NCBI GenBank assembly: GCA_947571655.1
Contig: CANOYR010000012.1
Location: 1 to 44,182, forward strand
Direction of reading: 5' to 3'
From: an uncultured Caryophanales bacterium
GTDB taxonomy: Bacteria > Bacillota_I > Bacilli_A > RF39 > UBA660
Length of the DNA: 44,182 nt
The notes under the pieces are model-generated. The model saw nothing but the letters and a program-made list of their open reading frames with translations, did no database searches and was not told where the DNA came from. Positions 16,376 to 24,831 of this stretch are shown piece after piece. Positions within the stretch are counted from its first letter, which is position 1. Each line of letters begins with the position of its first letter. A program made the translations under genes and the position numbers.

Positions 16376-17686
16376 CTATCCTGCTACCAACTCTAGTGCT
16401 TTCTGAAGCTGATTATCATTCTCATCCTTTGGATCCACAAAATACTGATCATCTAACTCTTCAACATGTGTAGGAAGTAATCCTGTTTCATTAATCCAAT
16501 TTCCATCTGGAGTCAACCATTTCTGAATCGTATATTTCACTGTCGCTCCACTCTCCAAAGTATAAGCCCTCTGAACAGTTCCTTTTCCATAAGAAGAAGT
16601 ACCAACCAAATAAGCACCATAAGACTCTTTTAAAGCACCCGCTAAAATCTCAGAAGCAGAAGCACTTCCCTTATTAATTAATACTGCTATCGGATACGTT
16701 CTTTTTTCCTTAGATTGATCAGCAATCTTTTCTATACTACCTTTTGTATCTAACTGATAAATCAATTTCCCTTTTTCTAAAAACATAGAGGCAATATCTG
16801 TTACACTATTCAAATATCCACCAGAATTTCCACGAACATCAATCACAAGTCCCTCAATTCCCTCTTTTTCTAGCTCCTTTAATTTCTTTAAAAACTGTTC
16901 TTCTGTATTAGAAGCAAAAATACTTAAAGAAAGATATCCTATTTTTCGATTATTTTTTGAAAATATACGAGATTCTACTGATTCAATATCAATAAGACCT
17001 CTTTCTAGACGAAACGTTTTTTCTTCATTATCTCGCAATACAACAATTTCTATAACCTTTTCTGTCGCATTTTTTACCATATCTGATACTTCGGAAACAC
17101 TTTTATTCGTAACATCAGTAGCTCCAACTTTAAGAATAATATCTCCAACCTGAAGACCTCCCTTATCAGCAGGTGAATTTTCAAAAATACGATAAATTTG
17201 AACAGATTGATTTTCATCTTGAATAATCTCTACTCCAATCCCTTGATATTTTCCAACAACTTGCTCATTAAAATCATCAGATTCATCTTGATCCATATAA
17301 ACAGAGTATTTATCTCCTAAAAAGTCAAGCATCCCCTTAATACCAGCATCAAGTAAAGCATCTTCATCAATTTCTTCATAATAATTCTTTTTAATATCAT
17401 TATAAGTATCAATAAATTCTTGATACTGAACCATTTCAGAAGATTCCTTTTTATAAGAGGAATCTTGATTTGTAAAAGTAGTTAAAATAGTTCCTAAAAA
17501 TCCACCAATAATTAACATAATAATCATAATTAAAATAACTTCTAAATAGTTAAAACCCGTTTTCTTTTCAACAATTACTTCACGAATCTCTGGATTCTCT
17601 TCAGAAATTTTCTTTAAAAAACTAGAAGATTTACTTTCTTCCATCATTTCCTCTTCTTTTTCAGAATTTAATTCATTTTTTGACAT
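16376..17686 (-). CDS. CtpA-type carboxyl-terminal processing protease (S41)
   Basis: The protein has 436 residues. A cytoplasmic N-terminus (1-47, Glu/Lys-rich) precedes one membrane segment (about 48-70), so the protease lies outside. Then come an N-terminal helical part, a PDZ domain (GIGVEIIQDENQ to NKSVSEVSDM) and the S41 core. The catalytic Ser is in GSASASE and the Lys in SSYGKGTVQ, with the expected 25-residue spacing. CtpA proteases trim C-termini of envelope proteins and can signal to sigma-factor pathways. A short C-terminal extension after WLTPDGNWINETG continues the family's usual ending. The start follows AGAGAGGTG. Confidence 0.93.
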   Translation of the reverse strand: MSKNELNSEKEEEMMEESKSSSFLKKISEENPEIREVIVEKKTGFNYLEVILIMIIMLIIGGFLGTILTTFTNQDSSYKKESSEMVQYQEFIDTYNDIKKNYYEEIDEDALLDAGIKGMLDFLGDKYSVYMDQDESDDFNEQVVGKYQGIGVEIIQDENQSVQIYRIFENSPADKGGLQVGDIILKVGATDVTNKSVSEVSDMVKNATEKVIEIVVLRDNEEKTFRLERGLIDIESVESRIFSKNNRKIGYLSLSIFASNTEEQFLKKLKELEKEGIEGLVIDVRGNSGGYLNSVTDIASMFLEKGKLIYQLDTKGSIEKIADQSKEKRTYPIAVLINKGSASASEILAGALKESYGAYLVGTSSYGKGTVQRAYTLESGATVKYTIQKWLTPDGNWINETGLLPTHVEELDDQYFVDPKDENDNQLQKALELVAG

Positions 17687-17765
17687 GATACACCTCTCTA
17701 TACTCCTAGTTTCATTCTATCATAATAAAACCAATTTTAGAATTCTTTTTAAAGAAAGATTATTT

Positions 17766-18674
17766 TCACTTTTGAATAGATGATTCTCCATGCAAGTTAA
17801 TATCTTTCGCATGCTTGGCTTTCCGTTTTTCAGCAGGAAAAGTTTCCTCCCACTCTTTTCCATTCCATTTTTTTAAACAATTAGGACCATACCACTCTTT
17901 TAAAATTTTCTCTATATTATGGTAAGAGTAAAACTGCCTTCCCTCAAAATTATATTTTTTAAGGGGATATACATCCTTTTTTAAAAAGACAGGCTCTTTT
18001 AAAAACTTCTCCCAAGGAAAAGAAATCACCTGTGATATAAGGGGACTATTTTCATGTCTTCTAGAGTAACGGTTAGAAAACCACCTTACAAACTTCTTTA
18101 AAGGAATTGGATTGATGTGCAAATTATCCAAAAGAACAAGAAATGGAACAACCAATTTAATCACTGTACGATTCACCTGATCAATAAACTTATTCTCTGA
18201 AACATTATCATAAATAATTACATCTACGAAAATTCCATTCCCCCTTCGACATCGATTTTTTAATAAAAAATTCGTCTCTTCAATATAAGTACCACGCTTT
18301 CTAACTTTCATCGAAGGACCCATAATAGGATTATACTTAGAATCAATTTCATAACAATCAAAATAAAAATCTTTTCCCAAATCCTTTTTCAAAGCTTCAA
18401 TAAACCGATTCCAATCTCTTCGAGGAACTGCAACATCCATATCATCATCCCATGGAATAAAACCACCATAATTACAAATACCCAAAGCACTTCCAGCAAT
18501 TAAAAAATACTCAATATTATTTTTTTCACAAACTCGATGAATCTCATCCATAACTGTCAATACTTCTAATTGTAACTCACGAACAGTAACTTTGGTTCCA
18601 TCTGAAAATTCTTTTAAAATATACTCTTCCTTATTTTTAATATAATCATTCTCTAATCCTAATTGTTTCTTCAT
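17766..18674 (-). CDS. LicD family phosphotransferase-like protein
   Basis: The protein has 302 residues with the LicD/Fukutin nucleotidyltransferase-fold core: ELQLEVLTVMDEIHRVC, then AGSALGICNYGGFIPWDDDMDVAVPR, whose GS (61-62) and DDDMD (76-80) bind nucleotide and metal. Family members transfer phosphorylcholine or similar groups to teichoic acids or other surface glycans. No choline uptake gene lies nearby, so the transferred group is unknown. There is no signal peptide, consistent with action on cytoplasmic precursors. The gene ends in TGA, which shows TGA is a stop codon here. It starts after AAAGGGTGTG, between ctpA and the CDF gene. Confidence 0.9.
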   Translation of the reverse strand: MKKQLGLENDYIKNKEEYILKEFSDGTKVTVRELQLEVLTVMDEIHRVCEKNNIEYFLIAGSALGICNYGGFIPWDDDMDVAVPRRDWNRFIEALKKDLGKDFYFDCYEIDSKYNPIMGPSMKVRKRGTYIEETNFLLKNRCRRGNGIFVDVIIYDNVSENKFIDQVNRTVIKLVVPFLVLLDNLHINPIPLKKFVRWFSNRYSRRHENSPLISQVISFPWEKFLKEPVFLKKDVYPLKKYNFEGRQFYSYHNIEKILKEWYGPNCLKKWNGKEWEETFPAEKRKAKHAKDINLHGESSIQK

Positions 18675-18709
18675 TGATACACACCCTTTTGTCCATTATA
18701 ACATATTAT

Positions 18710-19570
18710 CTAAACAGGATTAACATGAATAATTGCTTTTTGAATAATATCCATATTTTTAACAATTTTTTCTTCTAATTGATCTGCAATTTTATGACTT
18801 TTCTCAGTAGTCATTCGACCATCTACATAAATAGTTAAAACAACAATATAACGATATCCAACAGGAACAGAATAAATTTCATCGATTTTCTTTATCATTT
18901 TATCCTTTAAAACCAGTGATTTAAGAAAATCCCTTCTCTCACTACTTAGAGAAATATCCATCAAAACATGATAACTTTCAAAAAATATTTGAATACCTGT
19001 ATAAAAAATCCACATAGAGATTAAAAAACCAATTACTCCATCTACCCAATAAATACCATAATAACTAAAAAGAATAGAAATTAATGTAAAAATAGTAATA
19101 ATACAATCATTTCTATGATCACACATGTTAGATTCTACCAAAATATTACGATGCTTTTTATAAATTTTTTTAGAATAAATATAAAGAAAAAACTTAACCA
19201 AAATAGTAACAATACAAACGATGAGTAATGAAAATGAAAATACAACAACATTTTTATTTAAAATCGAAAAAAAAGAATCCCATAGTAATTTAAAAGAAAG
19301 AGCAATCATTGACAAACTAATAAAAAGAGAAAATAGATACTCAGCTTTCCCATGACCAAAATTATGATCCTCATCCCCAGGAACATTGGCAATTCGACTA
19401 CCAATCGTAGTCATTAAAGAAGCAAAAATATCACTTGCACTATTCACAGTATCCGCAATCATAGACTGACTACTACTAACAAAAGCAACCAATGCTTTGA
19501 TAATTAATAAAAATAAATTCCCTAAAATTCCAAAAATTCCTACTTTTTGAGTATCTAAATATCGTTCCAT
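18710..19570 (-). CDS. CDF cation efflux transporter, predicted Mn2+ type
   Basis: The protein has 286 residues from ATG 19570 (MERYLDTQKVG), which follows GAAGGGATAAG. Six membrane helices and a C-terminal cytoplasmic domain match the cation diffusion facilitator family; HNFGHGKAE is its loop motif. Aligned with YiiP, the metal site is NxxxD in helix 2 (NSASD) and DxxxD in helix 5 (DHRND). The NxxxD/DxxxD pair is the one reported for MntE-type manganese exporters, while zinc exporters have HxxxD. Manganese export is therefore predicted. The longer frame from 19618 starts upstream of the promoter -10 and is not preferred. Confidence 0.92.
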   Translation of the reverse strand: MERYLDTQKVGIFGILGNLFLLIIKALVAFVSSSQSMIADTVNSASDIFASLMTTIGSRIANVPGDEDHNFGHGKAEYLFSLFISLSMIALSFKLLWDSFFSILNKNVVVFSFSLLIVCIVTILVKFFLYIYSKKIYKKHRNILVESNMCDHRNDCIITIFTLISILFSYYGIYWVDGVIGFLISMWIFYTGIQIFFESYHVLMDISLSSERRDFLKSLVLKDKMIKKIDEIYSVPVGYRYIVVLTIYVDGRMTTEKSHKIADQLEEKIVKNMDIIQKAIIHVNPV

Positions 19571-19598
19571 AAATCTTATCCCTTCAAATCGCTCTTCC

Positions 19599-19604
19599 AT
19601 TATA
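19599..19604 (-). promoter_or_regulatory. Extended -10 of the CDF gene promoter
   Basis: Minus strand TATAAT preceded by TGT (extended -10), 29 bp before ATG 19570. No clear -35 is seen in the T-rich upstream stretch. Confidence 0.5.
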
Positions 19605-19691
19605 ACATAAATTTCCAAAAAAAAAGTAATATTTTAAATCGTTTATTACTTAAACACTTAAATATATTTTTTTACAATTAAGTTTAATTTA

Positions 19692-19727
19692 AAAAGGTTT
19701 TTGATTACAATCTACCCAACCTTTTAT
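19692..19727. terminator. Terminator at the left edge of the mobile element
   Basis: AAAAGGTT/AACCTTTT stem with T-rich tails on both strands. It follows the serine-recombinase relic on the minus strand. The rest of the gap 19605-19691 shows nothing coding. Confidence 0.6.
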
Positions 19728-19760
19728 TACATTCTTCATTTTCCATATTTGAACATCTTT

Positions 19761-20172
19761 CTAGAGATTGTTCAAAGATATCCCCTCTAATATTCTATCT
19801 AAAGGATCTATACCATTAATATCTGAGTTATAAAGTACAAATTTTCTAAAATAATAATATTCTATTTTTAACTTATTATTTTCTTTACCAATTTCTATAT
19901 TACTTATATAAGTAGATATCATCTTTTTGTTTATCTAACTCTTTTAATTCTTTTTCATAATTAATATCTTTATTATCTAATTTTGATTTAATAAATGGTG
20001 TATAGTAATCATTTATCATCATATCTGTTTTAATAAGATCTAATAAACAAGCCATTAATTCTTGTTCTATTTCTTTTTCTTTATAAATTATTTTGTAGTA
20101 ATCACATTTGGAATAGTAGTAATTTTTACCAATAAATTTAGTAATAGCACATCTACCTAGAAATCGACCACA
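19761..20172 (-). pseudogene. Large serine recombinase, C-terminal relic
   Basis: Minus-strand frames encode a decayed recombinase end. The first part, starting at about 20172, reads CGRFLGRCAITKFIGKNYYY, then SKC, an EKEIEQEL segment and a KELKELDKQKDD coiled stretch. This matches the zinc beta-ribbon and coiled coil of large serine recombinases of Firmicute mobile elements. A stop follows, then the next frame continues (GKENNKLKIEYYYFRKFVLYN) to a TAG at 19761. The catalytic N-terminal domain is absent, with a stop just before the Cys. The gene is therefore 5'-deleted and frameshifted; it was probably the integrase of the element. Confidence 0.7.
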
Positions 20173-20351
20173 TTATAAACTTCAATTTAAATTCATAAAA
20201 ATTATATCATACCTTTATAGGTATTAAAACACTAAATAAAAAAGTTCGAACTTCCTATCAATCTGATGAAGTAATTAAATAACAAACTATTTTGTATTTA
20301 GCGGTGAATTTGTTTTAATTATAAAATTATAAGTTTAAACTCTATGACACG

Positions 20352-20738
20352 TTATATGTTAAAATACATTTCTCTTGTAATAAGTAGTTGTTTAGCAATA
20401 ATTTCTTTACCAAACACTAATTCTTTTTGTTCTAAATTTGTATGAATAAATCCTGCTTTTTTAAATGATCTAATTGCTCCAATTCTATCAAGTGGAATAA
20501 TATCAGATAATTCACTAATTTCATATTTTTCAAAAGCAATTTTTTCTAATTCTAATAAAGCTTTATAAGAATAACCATTACCACGATATTTATCTTGAAT
20601 AACAATTCCCATACTATGAATCCCTTTATCTAAATAATAATAGACTTCACCAATAGGTTCTTCTGATACATCCATCATAATATAAGCAAAGTACTTGTCA
20701 GGTTCTTTATTAACCCAATTATCATACCATTTTATCAT
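20352..20738 (-). CDS. GNAT acetyltransferase, N-terminally truncated
   Basis: 128 residues from ATG 20738 cover the central and C-terminal GNAT fold: EEPIGEVYYYLD, then GIVIQDKYRGNGYSYKALLE, whose RGNGYS is the acetyl-CoA loop (motif A), and SFKKAGFI (motif B). The first ~40 residues normal for this family are missing. The frame stays open upstream for about 15 further codons (including FFTGTITKTNEE) to a TGA, with no start, and the ATG lacks a good ribosome site, so this is probably a pseudogene. It lies within the mobile element as cargo. The substrate cannot be told. Confidence 0.65.
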   Translation of the reverse strand: MIKWYDNWVNKEPDKYFAYIMMDVSEEPIGEVYYYLDKGIHSMGIVIQDKYRGNGYSYKALLELEKIAFEKYEISELSDIIPLDRIGAIRSFKKAGFIHTNLEQKELVFGKEIIAKQLLITREMYFNI

Positions 20739-20860
20739 TTCTTCATTAGTTTTAGTAATGGTGCCTGTGAAAAAGAAGTTGAATAACTTGTATCACAAAC
20801 AATAATAGGTAGTAATAATTACTAATTAATATAAATATAGCATGATTTTATAATTTTAGG

Positions 20861-20894
20861 AACAAAAACAGACTAATTTTTATAAATTAATCTG
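20861..20894 (-). terminator. Strong terminator next to the group II intron
   Basis: Minus strand 11-bp stem, CAGATTAATTT with AAATTAGTCTG (one G-T pair), then TTTTTGTT. It begins about 8 bp after the intron 3' end. Before the intron inserted it would have ended the DUF4825-like transcript. Confidence 0.8.
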
Positions 20895-20995
20895 CTCGAA
20901 AATCGAGTAGAAGCACAGATTACTCCATGCAACCCTCACAGAACCGAACGTGCCCAGTTAGAGCATTCGGCTCCTCATAATATAGTATTTATTTC

Positions 20996-21712
20996 TCAGA
21001 TAGCATAGATATTTACTTTAATTCTAGGTTGTGGTAAATCAAAGAAGTTAATCATTATTGTAAAACCCTTATTTCTGTAACTTTTCTTTTGACTTCTTCT
21101 ATTCAACCATTTTATTAGTAATAAAATAACTATGTGGTGGTATCTTGCAATCATATCACTATTGTCAGTTATTCCATAATAGTTAAAATGACCAGTTAGT
21201 TTCTTTTTTAATGTTGCAATAATTTCCTTTAACGGTTCGTTTCTATGTTCTTTTATCCAAACTTTAAACTCTTGAATTTTAGTCTTAAATTTCTTCTTTG
21301 ATGTTTTTCTTTTAACACGAAATCTTTTACCATCTTGGGTTTTACTGCAATAGTGGGTAAAACCTAGAAAGTCAAAGGTATCTGGTTTATTCTTACCATT
21401 TTTCTTACAGTTTTCACTCGCAAATCTACCAAATTCGATTAGTCTTGTTTTATCTTCTGCAAATTCTAATCCAAGAGTCTCAAGCCTCTTCTTTAATAGT
21501 TTGTATGTTTTCTCTGCTTCGTCTTTATGTTGAAAACATAGTATCATATCATCAGCATAGTTGATTATCTCAATATATCCTCTTGATACTTTCTTGATTT
21601 TCTCTACATAAAGAATAATTCCATAGTACATTACAATATTAGCCAGTACTGGACTTAATATTGACCCTTGAGGTGTTCCATATTCACTTGTAGTATATTT
21701 GCCATTCTCCAT
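20996..21712 (-). pseudogene. ltrA: Group II intron reverse transcriptase/maturase, C-terminal fragment
   Basis: 238 residues carry reverse-transcriptase motifs 4-7, with GTPQGSILSPVLANI and the intact catalytic NYADDMIL, then the maturase X domain ending in LNRRSQKKSY and PQPRIKV. The true frame continues upstream through LLRLIKRFLKVGIMENGKY, where it is out of frame with the N-terminal piece. One small indel near 21745-21760 accounts for the split. No endonuclease domain follows. Confidence 0.85.
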
Positions 21713-21752
21713 AATACCTACTTTTAGAAATCTTTTAATAAGTCTTAATAGA

Positions 21753-22277
21753 TTAGTCTTTAATATGCATTTCTAACGCTTTCATAATTGAATCATGATT
21801 GATATTATCAAAGTACCCCTTAATATCTGCATCAAGAATATAATTAGTATATCTCTTTTCAATACATTGTGTTAGATATTTTAAGCAATCATGACAACTT
21901 TTATTAGATCGAAATCCAAACATATTGTTTGTGAATTTTGGTTCAAATATGGCTTCAACTAATTTCTTTACTGCTAGTTGTACTATCTTATCTTCAAAGT
22001 TGGCTATCGCAAGTCCTCGAAGTTTTCCATTCGCTTTAGGAATATTAACTTTTCTTGCTGTACTAGGTCTGTAAGACTTTGTTTTAAGTTTATCTACTAG
22101 GTTATTTAGATTTTCATCTAAATTCATTAAGTACATATCTTTTGTAATCTTATCTGGTCCAGTTGCTTTACTTCCATCTAATTCATCAAAACATTCCTTA
22201 AGTAGTTCATAGTTGATTAAGTGATAAATTGATCGGTGCTCAATACTAACCCTGCTTCCTCGTTGTCTACGCTTAAA
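21753..22277 (-). pseudogene. ltrA: Group II intron reverse transcriptase, N-terminal fragment
   Basis: The frame is open from a TAG at 22278-22280 and has its first ATG at 22136. It reads SIEHRSIYHLINYELLKECF and GSKATGPDKIT, then reverse-transcriptase motifs 0-3 (RPSTARKVNIPKANGKLRGL, NMFGFRSNKSC, DADIKGYFDNINHD). It stops early (HIKD then TAA) where the protein should run into the C-terminal fragment. No start codon exists for the region upstream of 22136, in keeping with a deletion that fused it to domain I. Confidence 0.8.
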
Positions 22278-22395
22278 CTAACTGTTACCAGTTTCGCTCC
22301 AAGACTCACTACTAGTTATTGGCTAGACTTTACTAGGTAGGATTCCCACCTACTAGATTATTAACTCTTTTCTGGGCACACAATTGTAATTTTTA

Positions 22396-22935
22396 TTATT
22401 GATAATAACCAATATTTATTAATAATGAATGTAGTTTTTCTGATGATTTACCATAATCTTTTATATTATCAATGTCAATATTACTTACTGTTACTATTCC
22501 TTTTTCAACATCATTAATTTTCCAGTGTATTTCATCAGCATTATTAATTAATGCTAATAATATTTTTGAATACATATTCATTTTTTCATTGACTTTTTCT
22601 TCATCTAACCTAATATCATTAAATTTTATTATTAAAGCATAAGGTTCTTTATCTGTTTTTAGTTCTATCGTATAATTTCCTAATTCATATACTTCAAGTC
22701 TTTCAAGCAATTTACTTACATTACTATTGTTGCCAATATATTCAGTTTTACTATTATATAAATCAAAACTGTTATTTGTTGTATCTACTGGAGTATTACC
22801 CAAATTTTCTGTTTTTCCATCAAAGGTTTCTCTATCAGTAACATTTTTATAAATAGTATAGTAAATTACTCCTCCAATAGTTACCAACAAAATTAAAATC
22901 GCAACTCCTATTACTATTTTTTTCTTATTACCCAT
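22396..22935 (-). CDS. Single-pass membrane protein, DUF4825-like
   Basis: The protein has 179 residues. A basic start (MGNKKK) is followed by one membrane helix (about 7-28), then an outside domain. The segment FDLYNSKTEYIGNNSNVSKL, followed by an ELKTDKEPYALII strand, resembles DUF4825 domains found on extracellular regulators and lipoproteins in Firmicutes. This is a resemblance from memory and was not tested. The start has AAAGGAGATG. It is element cargo between the relaxase and the intron. Function unknown. Confidence 0.75.
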   Translation of the reverse strand: MGNKKKIVIGVAILILLVTIGGVIYYTIYKNVTDRETFDGKTENLGNTPVDTTNNSFDLYNSKTEYIGNNSNVSKLLERLEVYELGNYTIELKTDKEPYALIIKFNDIRLDEEKVNEKMNMYSKILLALINNADEIHWKINDVEKGIVTVSNIDIDNIKDYGKSSEKLHSLLINIGYYQ

Positions 22936-23024
22936 AAAGTAACATCTCCTTTACAAATTACTATTTATGCAAAAAATTTTATACTCTAATTATACATCTA
23001 TTTTAATTTTTTTGATAGTCATTA

Positions 23025-24305
23025 TCATAAGCTTATCTCAAAATCATCTTTGTCTTTTTCAATATCAGATTTTTTGCTCGTTTTAAAATAAATAGGTACA
23101 CCAGCATAATCAAATAATTCATCTTCTTTATCTGTACCTTTAGAAATATCTTTAACATCATACATACCAAAATTTTGATTATCATAATAGTCCTTTATTT
23201 CACTGGTAGTGGCTTCTTTTGTCCTATCATTACCAATTTGTAGTAATTCTCTAAAAAAGTGCTTAATTGCCTTTAAAATAGCTTTAATATAGGATTTTAG
23301 ATTATGGTTTTCTTCTGTAAGATTGTGATTTCTAGTTTTTAAGTATTTAATTTCTTTTTGCATATTTTGATTTTCTTTTTCTAATGTTTGATGACTCTTA
23401 GTGTAAGTGTCAACTTCATTGAATAAAGATTCTAATTTGGGTTGAAATTCTATTGCTTTTTTAATTTCTTTTATAACATTTTGCATACTATCAAAAGTAT
23501 CTTTTCGTACTTTTACATATTCTTTATCTATAATCGTATTTTTGGTAGTTTTCATTTTTTCTTCAAAATCAGTCATAGCATTATCTAATCTTTTGTTGAT
23601 AATTAGGGCTTTATTTTCATAATATCTAGTTGTTTTCTTAAATTCTCGTACTTTTTGATGTTTAGCATTACTGCCTTTAATCCCTCGTTCTAGATCATAA
23701 CCTTTTTCTCTTAATCTATCGTTATAAATATCTTGTAGTTGTGATAAGTGTATTTTGTCTTTGATATATTGTTTTTTAGAAATCGTATATCTTTCAGTAT
23801 TTGTTCTTTTATCTAACTTTTTAACTAGAGGTACAACAACACAATGAATATGTGGTGTTGCCTCATCTAAATGGAGAGTAGCGTGTAAAACTTGCTCTTT
23901 GGTATAACCTAAATCATTATAAACAAAATCCATACAGGTATTTGCCCATTCTAATATAAAATCTTTGGATTTATCTTTAAAAAACTTATTTGTAGTTGTA
24001 AAAAGTAATTCATCAGCAACAACACTTTTAGATTTATTTAACATTTCATTATAACTTCTTTTTTTATCATCACGTTCAGTTTTTTGCTTTTCTTCGTGTT
24101 GTTTTCTATATTCTTTTGTAAGATTATGAAATCCTTTTACATATTTTTCTTTTAAAGGTACTAATTCTATATTATTTTTTGTTAATTCTAATTTAATATT
24201 AGGATTGCTTTTATAAACCCTTTTTTCACGTTTATTATGAGAACCTATTTGTGCTAAATCATTTAAAGTCATAATAGGTTCACTTCTAAATATTCCATAA
24301 TTCAT
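23025..24305 (-). CDS. MobV-family relaxase (Pre/Mob)
   Basis: The protein has 426 residues. The N-terminal domain carries the histidine motif HLDEATPHIHCVVVPL, the metal-binding HxDExTPHxH signature of MobV relaxases, preceded by an NKREKRVYKSNPNI segment typical of the family start. Residues about 290-350 form a coiled coil (KENQNMQKEIKYLK). MobV relaxases nick the origin of transfer and lead the strand during mobilization by a helper conjugative system. No type IV secretion genes are present, so the element was mobilizable rather than self-transmissible. The ATG follows GTGAGGAGTG, after a terminator hairpin. The frame is intact, unlike much of the element. Confidence 0.93.
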   Translation of the reverse strand: MNYGIFRSEPIMTLNDLAQIGSHNKREKRVYKSNPNIKLELTKNNIELVPLKEKYVKGFHNLTKEYRKQHEEKQKTERDDKKRSYNEMLNKSKSVVADELLFTTTNKFFKDKSKDFILEWANTCMDFVYNDLGYTKEQVLHATLHLDEATPHIHCVVVPLVKKLDKRTNTERYTISKKQYIKDKIHLSQLQDIYNDRLREKGYDLERGIKGSNAKHQKVREFKKTTRYYENKALIINKRLDNAMTDFEEKMKTTKNTIIDKEYVKVRKDTFDSMQNVIKEIKKAIEFQPKLESLFNEVDTYTKSHQTLEKENQNMQKEIKYLKTRNHNLTEENHNLKSYIKAILKAIKHFFRELLQIGNDRTKEATTSEIKDYYDNQNFGMYDVKDISKGTDKEDELFDYAGVPIYFKTSKKSDIEKDKDDFEISL

Positions 24306-24335
24306 TTATCACTCCTCACTTTCTTTAAATTTACA

Positions 24336-24366
24336 AAAATAAAAAAGATATGCTTTTCACATACCT
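24336..24366 (-). terminator. Terminator between the small ORFs and the relaxase gene
   Basis: Minus strand stem AGGTATG-TGAAAAG-CATATCT followed by TTTTTTATTTTT, 30 bp before the mob start. It may end the small-ORF transcript or attenuate mob. Confidence 0.7.
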
Positions 24367-24459
24367 TTGTAATTGCAACTTATATAAAACTAATATTTCT
24401 TTTTGACTACTTTTAAATCTTAAATGTATTGATTATCAATTTGAGAACACAACCAATTT

Positions 24460-24594
24460 TTAATTGATAATAGATACAATAACCTTTAAATCATTACAAA
24501 CATCATCTTTAGTGGATACCTTTAAATCAATATGGTATTCATCTATAATTCCTTTAAAATAAAGTAAATCTTGCTTTTTCTTATTGTGTGTCAT
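24460..24594 (-). CDS. Small element protein 2 (44 residues)
   Basis: A 45-codon frame starts at ATG 24594 and overlaps the previous small ORF by 4 bp (ATGA), a classic coupling arrangement. The protein begins MTHNKKKQDLLYFKGI and is charged and soluble-looking. I do not recognise it. The position just upstream of a relaxase suggests a mobilization accessory or regulatory role. Stop TAA at 24460. Confidence 0.55.
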   Translation of the reverse strand: MTHNKKKQDLLYFKGIIDEYHIDLKVSTKDDVCNDLKVIVSIIN

Positions 24595-24737
24595 ATAGTA
24601 CACGTTAGGTTGGTATTTGTTAAACTAATAATACTTCCATTTTCTAACTTTGCTTTAATATTATTAAATTTAAGAACGTTATTAATTTTCTTTTTTAACA
24701 CCTCATCAATTTCTAATTTTTCTTTTACTATTTGCAT
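24591..24737 (-). CDS. Small element protein 1 (48 residues)
   Basis: The frame starts at ATG 24737, preceded by GGAAGGAG at good spacing, and ends TGA at 24591. The protein begins MQIVKEKLEIDEVLKKK and continues with a beta-like segment, ENGSIISLTNTNL. No family recognised. It is the first gene after the tmRNA terminator and starts the element's operon. It could be a small DNA-binding or relaxosome accessory protein, but nothing proves that. Confidence 0.6.
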   Translation of the reverse strand: MQIVKEKLEIDEVLKKKINNVLKFNNIKAKLENGSIISLTNTNLTCTI

Positions 24738-24765
24738 AACTAATCAAACTCCTTCCAAAACAAAC

Positions 24766-24790
24766 AAAAAAGATTAACCGAAATTAACCT
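24766..24790 (-). terminator. tmRNA terminator
   Basis: Minus strand stem AGGTTAA-TTTCGG-TTAATCT followed by TTTTTT, 42 bp after the tmRNA CCA end. Confidence 0.75.
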
Positions 24791-24802
24791 TTGTTTATTT
24801 GA

Positions 24803-24820
24803 AAGTCGAATTAGTTCGAC
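24803..24820. repeat. Perfect inverted repeat just after the tmRNA gene
   Basis: AGTCGAA-TTAG-TTCGACT, 7-bp arms and 4-nt loop, between the tmRNA CCA end (24832) and its terminator. It has no T run, so it is not itself a terminator; it could be a processing or protein-binding structure. Confidence 0.6.
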
Positions 24821-24831
24821 TAATTTCCCTA

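Larger units (their letters stand above)
20902..22381 (-). mobile_element. Group II intron, internally deleted
   Basis: The 5' end is GTGTGCCCAGAAAAG at 22381, matching the GUGYG start. The 3' end holds a typical domain V (GAGCCGAATGCTC...GGGCACGTTCGGTTC, about 20968-20935) and a domain VI ending CTACTCGAT at 20902. The intron is about 1.48 kb, shorter than normal. Only about 150 nt of domain I precede the reverse-transcriptase frame, so much of domains I-III is missing. The reverse transcriptase is also frameshifted, so the copy cannot move by itself. It sits 15 bp after the stop of the DUF4825-like gene and just before that gene's terminator. Confidence 0.85.

Noticed and set aside
20240..20252. 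Palindrome AAGTTCGAACTT, possibly an attachment-site twin of the inverted repeat at 24803-24820
   Set aside because: The two share only AGTTCGA and scattered bases; no direct repeat long enough to mark element ends.
24585..24607. MobV-type origin of transfer resembling the pMV158 TAGTGTGTTATA core (GTGTGTCATATAGTACAC)
   Set aside because: It lies inside the overlap of two small ORFs, the match is partial, and no flanking inverted repeats of the right size were found.
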